Notes under the pieces: model-generated
Database searches by the model: none
The model's input: the letters and a program-made list of their open reading frames with translations, nothing else
Told to the model about the DNA's origin: nothing
Origin: Smallanthus sonchifolius
Lineage: Eukaryota; Streptophyta; Magnoliopsida; Asterales; Asteraceae
NCBI GenBank assembly: GCA_023525975.1
Contig: CM042040.1
Location: forward strand, 49,321,486-49,385,485
Length of the DNA stretch: 64,000 nt
Direction: 5' to 3'
Program-made: the position numbers and the translations under genes
Shown here: piece by piece, positions 46,048 through 56,613 of the stretch
Position numbering within the stretch: the stretch's first letter is position 1
Layout: each line of letters opens with the position of its first letter

Positions 46048-48060
46048 GTTCTCAAGCAAAGCCGCTTTGATGTTCTTAGGTTCTACTTGAGAAATGAAGC
46101 ATGAGAGCAACCCATCATTCATAGCTTTGCAGGCACTACGAGTGCGAACGCCCCACATTGAGCGGACCAATGATGTTGTCAGTGGGATGATTCTTGTGAA
46201 TTCTTAACTGAGGAATCTTATCTTCTTCCAAGAGCTCATTTAGATTTGTGATGTTATTGTCACGAAGGTAAGCTTCATCAACAATGGGATCTTCAGCTGA
46301 TGATTGTGGGGCAACATCCACTATTGGAATAGTGTTGTCTTTAACAGTTTCACTTGTTGCACCAGAACCCGAAGAGTCCACATTAGATTCAACATCAGCA
46401 GGTGCAAGGTTTTCATTTTGAATGGATGAGGAAGAACTTGAATTATTAATGTTCCCTAAATTGTTCACAGAAAAGTAAGGATTAGTAGGAGCTAATTCAT
46501 TTGAAAACACAGGAAGATTAAATGATTTAAACAAAGATTCGACATCAAAAAGCCAATCAGGACCGTCCCCAGCGTCCGTATGATTGCCTTCATGCCAATT
46601 GATATCAATGGATTCCAACACCATCCTTCCCTGCTTGTTGTAAACACGAAACGCCCGTTGATTAGACGAATAGCCCATAAAATAGCATTCATCGGCTTTG
46701 GCTTCAAACTTGTTCAGCTGATCCGACGTATTCAGCATCGTGCAAACACACCCAAACTTTCTAAAGAAACCAATAACCGGCTTTCGCTTGTACATGATCT
46801 CATAAGGTGTTTTGTTACAGCTTTTGGTGATTAAAACCCGATTTTACACAAAACAATCAGTGTTGACTGCCTCGGGCCAGAATGTGACAGGAAGCTTGGA
46901 ATCGACGATCATAGTTCTAGCAGCTTCTATCAATGTCCGGTTTCTTCTTTCAGCTACACCATTCTGTTGAGGAGTACGCGGTGCACTGAATTGCCGAGAA
47001 ATATCTTTGCTTTCACAGAATGAATCAAGAGTGGCATTCTTGAATTCTGTTCCATGATCACTGCGAATAGTCTTCACACTTAGATTAAACAGGTTCTCAA
47101 TTTGAAACAGATAAGTCTTTAGGATCTATAGTGTCTCATCTTTCTTAGCCAAGAAAAACACCCAACTAAACCGTGAGAAGTCACCGGTTACCACTAAGCA
47201 ATAGGATTTTCGTCCAAGACTCATGACACTCACATGACCAAATAGATCCATGTGAAGTAATTGAAGAGGGGAGTCAATGAAATTTGTGGTTTTAGGCTTA
47301 TGAGAGGATTTGTGTTGTTTTCCTTTGAAACAAGAGATACAATGTTCCAGCGGAGAGAAGTTTTTGAGAGGCAAACCGGTGACAAAGTTTCCTCGAACCA
47401 GGCGGTTCATGGTTTTGAAATTAACATGTCCCAACCTCTTGTGCCAAAGAAAAGATTCAACTTCAGAAGCCTTTAAAAGAAAGCACGATTCGATTCCAGA
47501 TGGGTTGTTCATATCCAAGCTGTAAGTGTTGAATCTTCTGGGAGCACGCATGAGAATGAGTTCTTCTGGAATCACCACTCTAGGCTTCAAGATTAGGCAT
47601 TCTCTAGAAGTGAACAAGGCACAAAAGTCTTTGTCACAGATCTGAGAAACGCTCATCAGATTGTACTTCAATTGAGGAACGAAGTTGACATGCTCCAGAC
47701 TATTTACACCGTTTGAGACTGTTCCTTGACCTTCAATCTTTCCTCCCCTTGGATTGCTAGCAAAAGCCACATAGTCTCCATCCATTGGATGATAGTCTTG
47801 CAGCAAGTTAAATTGATCGGTCATATGTCTTGAACAACCACTATCTAAATGCCAGATGTTATCTCCAGTTCTTCTTGGTTGACCCTATACACAACAAATC
47901 CTTTAGACATTTTTACCAAATCCATTGCTATCAAGAAGTTTCTTGTCAAGATAAGACATTTCATGGGAATCATAATCAGAATCCTCATTTGATGAAGCAT
48001 GGTCATCATATAGAACATTATTTTTAACTTTCCAGGTTCTTTTCAAACTGTTTTTAGCAT
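45949..48060 (-). pseudogene. Copia pol, N-terminal half: protease, integrase and start of RT
   Basis: On the minus strand: protease active site WHLDSGCSRHMTDQF (about 47850), then GAG_pre-integrase with SFLWHKRLGHVNFKTMNRLV and CISCFKGKQ (the H-H-C-C zinc site). The integrase core has LLHMDLFGHV, TIRSDHGTEF and NGVAERRNRTLIEAARTM (D,D,E). The TFWPEAVNT and RKFGCVCTMLN segments, an acidic linker and the RT start KNKVPIGT at 45950 follow. The reading resumes at 19185 beyond element A. Stops at 47126 and 46844 replace expected Gln codons, consistent with C-to-T changes. Confidence 0.9.
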
Positions 48061-49197
48061 TTTTAATTCTTTTACGCCTAACTTTTCTACAATGAGGAGA
48101 TTTAGACTACACATTTGAATTTAATAAAATTTTGGAAAAAGATTCCTCATTACAATGAATTGTTGTCAAATTACAACTTTTTAATACATGATTTGAAGCA
48201 CCACAGCTAAAACAAACTTTATCACAAAACGCCTTAGCATGATAATTGTCATCAGAAGATGAAGATGATTGTGATGTTGAGGCATCAGAACAGGATGTGA
48301 CTCTTTCTTCAGTAACTTTGTCTTAGAGACTTTGTTATTCCTTTAATCTGAAAAATTCCATGTTGCTCATGGTTTCTCGTGGTACATCAGTCACAACAAA
48401 TCCTGCACTTTTAAACTTTGTAACACAAGACATAGCATTCAAAGATTTAGGAATAAACAGTAAAGAATTTTTAAACTTAGAAATGTCGTTTCCCAAACTC
48501 ATATGCTCAGAAGGCATAGAATCAAAATACACATTTTCAACGTGTTCACAAATATCGGATTTTGACACGGACATATTATTACAATCATTCGACTCAAGTT
48601 CATTTAAAATGGTTCCAGAACTAGTACTCTCATCACAATCATCCTCTAAAGTTACACAATTTGACTCTGCACATGAAGGGAAACTGTCAGAATCTGAGGA
48701 CTTAATATAATCGTCAGTAGATAAAGTGCACACATAAGGAGTAGGAACATGAGCAACATGCATATCAGCAAATCTACCTGACTTAGAATAAGGTGGAGTG
48801 TGAGAATTATACCAAGACCTTCTGTGGCTTTTCTATTAAATTGTTTATCAATTATTCCAAAAAGAATTTTCTGATCCATTCCCATGTGATCAACTTGTAA
48901 TTTAGCCTTTTCTGCCTCTTGGACTCTTTCAGTCAAAATTTTATTGTTAATGATTTGTGTATTAAGTTGCACAATTAAAGATCGGTTTTCTCCAGAAATA
49001 TCATGAATTTTCTTTAAGTACAATTTCTCATTTTTAGCCACAGAGTCATATATCACCTTAATGTGATCTCGTTCGTCAATCAATGCTTGATTGATGAATC
49101 TATATTTTTGAATTTCATTTAAACAAGATCTAGCAGTGCAAAGTTTTGAAATAACCTCAAATGGTACAACAATGAGATCCTCAGTTGGCTCAATCAT
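48061..49197 (-). pseudogene. Copia gag-pol linker: coiled-coil and acidic Ser-rich region
   Basis: Minus-strand frames at 48652-49197 and 48335-48763 encode a long helical, coiled-coil-like segment (RSLIVQLNTQIINNKILTER) and then a Ser/Asp-rich stretch. A possible Cys/His cluster lies near 48210. Similar coiled-coil segments follow Gag in SIRE-type elements. Frameshifts interrupt it. Confidence 0.6.
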
Positions 49198-50455
49198 GAC
49201 ACACTTTTCCTTCTCCTCAACATCTGCCAGTGATAGTGTCCATCAGCTTGACAAACAAGAGATGTGGAGCTTGATGATGTGTTGGACTTGGGAGAATTGA
49301 CAGCTTGCTTTTCAGAGGAGATTTTCTTCTCATGCTGATCTTTGGTTGAAGGCTCTTTGCAGTTCCTAGCAAAATGACCCAGCTGGTCACATTTGTAGCA
49401 CCTCACCTTCTTGATATCAAACCCAAGAGTCTTTCCCTTCTTGAATCTATCCATACCAGTCCTTTTGATGAATCTCTTGGCCCTTAAAGTCAGCATGGCC
49501 ATGCACCAATCAATGTCCATTTTCTCCAAATCATTAGGATTGATCTGCTCCAAGTCATCGGGTTGAAAACTGACCGGTGTCAAGTTTCCAGAAATCAATG
49601 CATCATAGCACGACATGAAGGCAGCATGATTGGGACATATTCATCAGGAATCATAGGAATAGTATTATGGGGAGTAGAAGAACTGGTACATTGAATCCCA
49701 TCAGCAGAAGGAGGAACATCAGTCTGGAAGCATGAACTACTGGAAGAGCTTGATCCAGCAATAAGAGCGGTGTTTCCAGACTGGTTGGTGGGAGTGACTG
49801 CTCCTTTCTTGATTTCAATCTCATAAGACTCAAGAATGCTGTAAAGTTCCTGCTGAGACAAGTTGCTCAGTTTTTCAGTCTTTTTGATTATGATACGGTA
49901 CATGTTCCATTCCTCAGGAAGAGCATCTAGAAGTTTCTTGCTCAACTCCACAGTCGGATATTCAACACCCATTACTTTCAATCTTGAGACGATGCTTGAG
50001 AACCGGTTGATTAAGTCCGACATAGATTCTCCTCTAACACTGTTGAACATCTCATACTGCTTCTTGATCAGATCTCTCTTATTCTCCCTAACTTCAGCAC
50101 TTCCCTCAAATCTAGTACGCAAGGCTACCCATAAGTCTTTGGTTGTGGTGTACTCGGCAAAAGTGTTGAAGATATCCATAGGAAGAGCCATAGCAATAGT
50201 CCCATAGGCCTTGTTGTCTCGGGCAATCAAGGAAATGTCCTTTTCATCATATTCAGCCACAGTCTTAGGACGCTGAACATCAACAGTAGTGATAACGGGT
50301 TTGTGGGGACCATTGGTGATGGAGTTCAACAAGGTATGATCATGAAATTGAAAGAAAGTCTTCATTTTCTTGGTCCAGTCATCAAAGTCCCTTGTAGACA
50401 CAAGAACATGTGGTTTGTTTCCTCCTGGATATTCATTGGTGCTTGAAGTCGCCAT
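49194..50455 (-). pseudogene. Copia gag with zinc knuckle
   Basis: The ATG is at 50453-50455. The N-terminal GGNKPHVLVSTRDFDDWTKK matches the copia Gag W-x-x-x-M core region. A UBN2-type domain follows (LWVALRTRFEGSAEVRENK, MSDLINRFSSIVSRLKVMG). The frame stops at 49595. A frameshifted continuation (49194-49616) carries the CCHC knuckle CYKCDQLGHFARNC. A leader of about 680 bases separates the start from the LTR. Confidence 0.9.
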
Positions 50456-51120
50456 AATCTCAAAAACTTGGGTTAAAAAGTAGCTAGTTTAGTGTGAACA
50501 GGGTTGATCGAAACTACTTAGTTTCGATTGAGAAAAATCTGATCGAAACTCCTAGTTTCGATTGAGAAAAGGTTGCCCGAAACTTCTAGTTTCGATTGAA
50601 GACATAGAATCCGGAACAACTAGTTTCGATGATGAACACTTAGCAGAAAATCTAGCAAATACAGAAGCTACTAGTTTCGATAAGCAGTAGTTTTGGGTGA
50701 GCAATCTGCGCAAATTAGGTTCGATATAACAGGACAAATAACTAGTTTCAATAGTACATTCTCCAGAAAAAAGTATAGACAAGAAGTTTCGATGACCAAC
50801 GAAATGCAGAGAATGGTCCCTAGTAGTTTCAATGTCTTCTTCCCCAAACTCAGAAAAACTCCATTGAAGAATAGCTTCAAAAATCAATATCCCAGAAATA
50901 GTAATCTAATCCAGTGAAAATCTTCGACTAAACCTCCTGATCACGAAACCAACCTCCAATCTTGAAACCGCGAACAAATCACGCTGGAAATCGATGAAAC
51001 ATTACAATCTTCAATGAAACAGTGTTCGTAGAACCCAGATGCAGAAAAACTTCGAAAATACTCAGAAAAACACCTAGAATCGATCACAAAAACCTGAATA
51101 CACTCAGAAACAAGAGCATA
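50456..51120 (-). repeat. Copia leader with TCGAAACTA palindrome cluster
   Basis: Between the PBS and gag, 50490-50700 holds at least five TCGAAACT..AGTTTCGA modules (for example TCGAAACTACTTAGTTTCGA), plus degraded half-sites to 50840. The rest has no recognisable gene. Confidence 0.8.
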
Positions 51121-51134
51121 AAGCTCTGATACCA
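51121..51134 (-). promoter_or_regulatory. Copia primer-binding site
   Basis: The minus strand reads TGGTATCAGAGCTT two bases inside the 5' LTR end. It is a Met-tRNA-type PBS. Confidence 0.9.
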
Positions 51135-51136
51135 AT

Positions 51137-51686
51137 TGTAGGTCCTGATTTCAATCGGAAATCACTCAAACGATCGATTACACACACATAGGCGGAATCT
51201 GTGTGTATGGTGGTGAAACAGAGGAGAGAAACAGAATCAGTGATAATAAATAGGTTAACCGCACTTAAATCAACACAAAATGATATGAAAATGTAAGAAC
51301 ACATTGTAAAATAACTGCAAATGTATTGATTCAGAAACAATGTGAAAGAGAGAATTTCAGGGTTACAGCCGCTTATCCACACCCTAAACATTCTCAAACT
51401 AGGCTATTTATAGTAAGTTGAAAGCCATCGAAATTATGCTAACCAAAACTAGTAGTTTCTGTTGAGCATTTACAAGTGATAGAACAAACTGTCGAAACTT
51501 ACTATCTATCGAAACTACTAGTTTTGATTGAACAAATCTCAATCGAAACTAAGTAGTTTCGATGGCCCAGACTTAGACTAATTAAAGCCGTAAATTACAT
51601 AAACTGAAATTACAAATAAAGAAAACTAAGATAACATTGTTCAAAATACATTGATGTTATCAGCTTGAATAAAACATGACTTTACA
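51137..51686 (-). repeat. Copia 5' LTR
   Basis: This 550-bp LTR with minus-strand start TGTAAAGTCATG and end GGACCTACA pairs with 12226-12776. The TSD TAGGT follows at 51687. Confidence 0.92.
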
Positions 51687-51691
51687 TAGGT

Positions 51692-52330
51692 TTACAACGA
51701 TACAACACACAAAAGTAGAAGAACAAGATGATTAAAAAAACCAAATATATAGTTTACAAATGTAACTTACACAATTTTACGAAACCAAGAACATCTCTTC
51801 TTGTTACGCATATGTAACACTTAGTGTTACGTATATGTAAGCAGTGTTAGATACATGTAACACATGTGTTACATATATGTACCAACTGTGTTACATATAC
51901 GTAACACCTATGTTACATATACGTACTAAACATGATTAACGAACTTCTCACTGAAATAGGAATTTGGAACAAGGATCGCTTGGGCAAGCATGTCACGGTA
52001 GAAGCAGAAAACAATCTCGTTGACTCCGTCATTTAGGGCTACCCTAGTAATGACATGATATCCTTCGTTGAAAAATTGCACCATCAGCATCACATCCTCA
52101 AAGTAGTCCAATAACTTCAATCAAAGAACAACCTTATAATGAATACATTTAATCAAATTACATGACTTTAATCAATAAAAAATTACTTATTAATTAACTC
52201 TTGAGGCTGTAACAACTTGGAAGCTACCGTATGTGCCTTTTTTCGATGAACAGTTTGTGAACACCTACATATACAATTACATCACTTTTTAAATCAGATT
52301 TTTTCCACTACAATATTGTTAAAATAAACT
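51692..52330 (-). pseudogene. Unidentified coding fragment with palindrome-bearing intron-like segment
   Basis: The minus-strand frame at 51926-52120 has protein-like composition (FEDVMLMVQFFNEGYHVITR, then ILVPNSYFSEKFVNHV). Further upstream (52200-52250) a second open stretch reads SSKKGTYGSFQVVTAS. The two are separated by an AT-rich, intron-like 80 bases. 51808-51925 contains GTTACATATATGTAAC-type palindromes, continuing those at 11911-12158. I do not recognise the family. It may be a remnant host gene or part of another element. Confidence 0.35.
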
Positions 52331-52375
52331 TATGTGATTGGTTGAATGCTAACCAAGTTTTTATGTGATAGCCAT

Positions 52376-52417
<42 letters not shown>
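52330..52417. repeat. Partial MITE copy and (TA)n tract
   Basis: GCTAACCAAGTTTTTATGTG at about 52350 repeats the start of the MITE at 52418 and is followed by a TA run to 52417. It is probably a deleted earlier insertion or a local duplication. Confidence 0.5.
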
Positions 52418-52421
<4 letters not shown>

Positions 52422-52871
52422 AAAGGTTCAAATGTTAACCAAGTTTTTATATGATAGCCATGATAACCACCATCTAACCAATCACATAATTTATAATTAG
52501 TTTTTTATTTTTATTATTAAAAGGGTATTATGATAGAATAACTCTCACTATTTTTAGGTAATTCTATTTGTAACCCCTTGATTTTAGGTAATTTTTGTTT
52601 GTAGTTAAATCATAACCACTCCAAAATATTGAAAAAAATGTTTAGTATAAAAAATATGAAAAATACGGATATACAATGTGAATTTATATTAGAACTTTAT
52701 TTTCGAATTTTATATAAATGAGATCTATATAACATTAATATAGATGTATCTATATATATATATATATACTGGGAATTTTTGTTAGAATTGTTTTGTCTTA
52801 TTATTCCAAAATGTTACACATAATATAAATAAATTTATATTTATATTCATTAAACAAACATCTTATCACAA

Positions 52872-52929
<58 letters not shown>

Positions 52930-53831
52930 CTGACAAAATTAGTACATTATTTAAATTTTACATATATGTTGGAAGGAGGAAAAAAAGTGAAGGAATAGTA
53001 ACATAAGTAGTAATATTTTATGTTTGAAAAAAATCTATTTTGTTTATAAACTGGTGTTGGTAAACATATGTTTGTTGGTATATATATGTATAAAAGGCAG
53101 ATAACTGGGGTTGGTACATATATGTACAACAGGGTAAATAACCGGTGTTGGAAAAAAGTGAAGAAATGGTAACGCAAGTATTAATATTTTATGTTTGAAA
53201 AAATCTAGTTTGTTTATAAAACTGGTGTTGGTACACATATGTTCGTTGGTACATATATGTATAAAAGGGGGATAACTGGGGTTGGTACATATATGTACAA
53301 CAAGGTAAAAAACTGGGGTTGGTACATATTTGTCCATTGATACATATATGTATAACAGTGCAGATAAATGAGGTTTTAGACCTATATGTTCGTTGGTGCA
53401 TATATGAATAACAAGGCATATAACAATTATATTTGAATGTCAAACTTGGTTTGTTACATATATTTACCAAATTATTTTGTTTCATTTACGTTAAATTATT
53501 GTTGACAATTGGTTCTAGTTACATTGAATTTAGTTTGTGTTCATATATTGAGAATTGAGGTTTAAAATAATAATACCGAAATTAAGGGCAAATAGGAGTG
53601 AGGTTTGAAAGAATTTTATGTGATTTTCTTATTAATCAATGCAGTTACCGAAATTAAGTTAAATGGATTTACCCATAATACCCTTTGTCATTAAATGTAA
53701 TTGATTTGAACGTCTTTTTAATTTCAATTTTGCCACTCTAGGATATTAACCATTGATTAAAGTTAATCAAGTGTTGACATTTGGTTATCATGGTTATCAT
53801 GTAAATTTTGTTTATCATTTAAATCACACCC

Positions 53832-53832
<1 letters not shown>
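52418..53832. mobile_element. 1.4-kb MITE-like element inserted in (TA)n
   Basis: The left end is AGGGAAAGGTTCAAATGTTA; the complement of the right end is AGGGTGTGATTTAAATGATA. Both continue about 50 bases to a shared CATGATAACCA. TA repeats flank both sides. The terminus resembles that of the 502-bp MITE at 43348. The interior has no transposase. It contains a (TA)n run (about 52878-52926) and a tandem array at 53030-53420. Confidence 0.75.
53030..53420. repeat. Tandem array of GGTTGGTACATATATGTA units
   Basis: A two-level repeat: short GGTGTTGGTACATATATGT units within a larger duplication of about 180 bases (53020-53160 resembles 53195-53340). Open frames here are repeat artefacts. Confidence 0.75.
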
Positions 53833-53867
<35 letters not shown>

Positions 53868-54480
53868 CACTATATTATAATACATATTAGAAAGATAGAA
53901 AGATAATTTCACCACAGTTTAAGAGTTTTACTTAAATACTATTTTTTAAACACAATGTACAATACTTCAAAGCATAACACCCAATAACACCACTTCTCCA
54001 CTTTGAGATGCTCCTATCCACTAAATCGCCTCTTATTTATGTTGATGTGCATCATCTCCTACCATTACAATCTTCAAATTTTTTGGTGGTCAATTGTAGT
54101 GAAGAATAATACTCGTTGTGTCGGTACCTTGATCTTTATCATCTTTCTTGCCTTCATTATCATCTCCATCACCATCATTGTCATCACGTTTATCATCATC
54201 GTTACCACTACATCCATTCTCTTTCTTCCTTTTCCTTTTATCTTTCTTTTCTTTAAGTCTTTTCAGCTCTTTAAGCACATACTTCATGCTTTCTTTCAGA
54301 CTTTTAATCTGACCATTTTGGTGGTCAACTGTAGTGAAGAATATTACTCTTTGTGTCGGTTCTGTTGCTTCAGGTAAATTGCTTCGATCTGTTTATCTAG
54401 GGTTTCAAATTATTCATCTATGATCTAAACAGTTTGATATTGCAACAGTGAATTGATTATGGGAGGAAGTCTGTTCTACA
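53833..54480. other. Spacer with a dispersed 50-bp direct repeat
   Basis: TTGGTGGTCAATTGTAGTGA... (54081-54125) recurs as TTGGTGGTCAACTGTAGTGA... (54318-54362) with few changes. Between them the minus strand encodes a Lys/Asp/Glu-rich low-complexity stretch. I see no recognisable gene. Confidence 0.45.
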
Positions 54481-55600
54481 AACCATAGAGGAAGAAGAGA
54501 AGTACGATTTTATTTGAAAAGACGGTGTGGGACTTACGATTTGGCAGTCGTCGACAAAAAGAAGAAATTAGGGCATCATAGAATGACTTCATCGTCTTTT
54601 CGTACCGGTATCGATAGGCAAACCGTGACAAATCGCTATTTTCTGTCATTGAATTTGCTTTCCAAGCTCAGATCTCGGAAGGCGGTTATTGATTGTTTAA
54701 CCTCGATTGTTTCAGTTTCCAGTACGTGATAAAAAAATTGATTTTTTTAATATTTTGTTTCGATTTGTTGTGGATTTTGTTTTTGTTTATGATTAAAAGT
54801 TATGAAGTCACTTTATATGACGTGTTTTTGTACGATTTAATACAATGAAGAAACAGGGGGTGGAGGGAGGAGTATTGCCGGTGAAGGAGGCAACGGGCGA
54901 AGAATGGAACTGTGAGAATGGGAGGTTTGGTGTATATTTGTTTTTATATTTTACCAACAATGGCATATTTTCATCTTGCAAAAGATTTACAAAACTTTAT
55001 TGCATAATGATGACTAAACCTTTAAATTTAAAGAAAAAAAAGAACAAGAGGTTGTGCAGCAAAAAAATTGTCTAGAAAACTATGCAACAAAAAAATTAGA
55101 CAAAAGTAATTATATAGTTTTCGTTTTTTGGGAACTCACAAGATTCGAATTGTTTTTAAAGGCGAAATGTTATTAATATCTGATTACTCTTTGTTCTTTG
55201 GTTATACATGTGTTACATAAATACAAATGTTTGTTATAATATCAAGTGGATTTAGTTGTATTATGCTACCATGAGGATGTTTATTCTGGCGATGATTTTA
55301 TAAATTGTTGTGTTGCCTATTTTCTTTTCAGTTGATTATGTTAATATGGTGGTTTCTCTTTATAAATTGGATTCTGAATGCATGTTTAGTGTGTTGTTTG
55401 ATTGAACCATAGCTTAACCATAACCTGTGAAATGATAATAAAGCATAAAAAATCAAAATAAAAACGCGCCTCTTAACCTCAAACTGCGCCTAGGACATGA
55501 AAGCGCACTCACCGAGTATGATGTAAATAATAAAATAATCAAAATGTGCCTCTTAACCATAACCTAATTTATTTTTGACAAATTGCATATGATGTAAATA
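54481..55600. other. Intergenic sequence with short unassigned frames
   Basis: Frames at 54514-54729 and 54845-55075 (plus strand) have some genic character (GA-rich start, Lys-rich peptides) but match no family that I know. The rest is AT-rich and I see nothing in it. Confidence 0.3.
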
Positions 55601-55622
55601 ATTAAATATCGAGTGTTTTACA

Positions 55623-55713
55623 TCCCAGGAGTGCCTAATTTGCCTTATTTGGAAGTTCTTCGCTTGAGTATTAATTATTTTGATGGAACGTTACTAATGG
55701 AAAGTAAGCATTT
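55623..55713 (+). pseudogene. Possible leucine-rich-repeat fragment
   Basis: The open stretch reads VPNLPYLEVLRLSINYFDGT, which fits one LxxLxxLxLxxNxF unit of the kind found at the end of plant NB-LRR proteins. It is too short and isolated to be more than a relic, or a chance resemblance. Confidence 0.25.
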
Positions 55714-56613
55714 TTTTTCATTTTCCTTTTGTTTGTTTAAGGGGAATTTGGGGGAGTTCATTTTGAACTATACATAAAGTTAATGGATAGATATAATCCT
55801 TACTATGGGATGTTCAATTGCACTAGATAAATTTAGGTAGATGTTAAATCCTGATGCATTTGAAACATGTCAAATCAACCTACATCAATCTTCATGTAAG
55901 CATAATCAGATTGATAGGCTTTAAATAGCAAAACAGTAGTGACTCCAAATGCATGAATTGCAGGATGCAATTGGAATGTGAACATAAATATACAAGAACC
56001 AGGAGGTGAGGGTATGTATGGGTGTGAACTGAACCTCAAATTAAAAATATAAGAGTTTAACATGTTCAGTTTCTCCGTTGATTTATCCAAATATGGTTTC
56101 TTCTAAAAGACCCTCCCAAAACATATGCCTAATTATCCTTCATATAATATAATACCTAGGGTTATAAAATAATTATATATGTACACACAGGGGCGTAGGT
56201 TAGTTAGGGCTAGGTCCCCTCCCTCCCTCCCTCCCGATTTTTCGTTCAGAAGTGTAAATATATATGTATTATGGAGAATATTTTCCTAAAGTTTAGGTTT
56301 TTTTTTGTAAAACTTTAGAACTTGTTTAAAAAAAAACAACCCGTCAGCCGTGAAGGGCCTTTTGGGGCTTGGGCTTTGACCTTTCATTACAAAAAAAAAA
56401 GACTAATTAGATTTGGGGTTCCAAAATGGGTCTCTCTCTGAAGGCTGAAGCAGCAGTGAAGCCGTGAAGGGCTGAAGCAGCAGTGGAGCCGCTGAACTGC
56501 TGAAGCGTGAGAGGAACTAACCTGCGCCTCTGATTGAACGGACGACGAGGAGAGGAGCCGTCTTAAGAAGAGCACTAGAGGCAGGCTAGAGCGTTCTTCT
56601 ACCTTTTACTCCG

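Larger units (their letters stand above)
12226..51686 (-). mobile_element. SIRE-like Ty1/copia retrotransposon with extra 3' ORF, split by nested elements
   Basis: The outermost dated element is flanked by a perfect TSD TAGGT (12221-12225 and 51687-51691). On the minus strand the order is 5' LTR, Met-tRNA PBS, leader, Gag with zinc knuckle, a coiled-coil region, protease, integrase, RT, RNase H, an extra ORF, a PPT and the 3' LTR. Element A (19191-45808) interrupts the RT. Without it the copia is about 12.8 kb, in the range of SIRE-type elements. Many stops and several frameshifts make it inactive. The LTRs differ at roughly 15 of the first 180 positions, more than those of A or B, which fits its outer position. 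Confidence 0.9.

Noticed and set aside
52878..52926. AT-rich (TA)n runs as origins or promoters
   Set aside because: They are ordinary microsatellites, several of them MITE targets. Nothing else supports a function.
54514..54729. A host gene start
   Set aside because: It is a single 71-codon frame without recognisable domain, splice continuity or conserved context.
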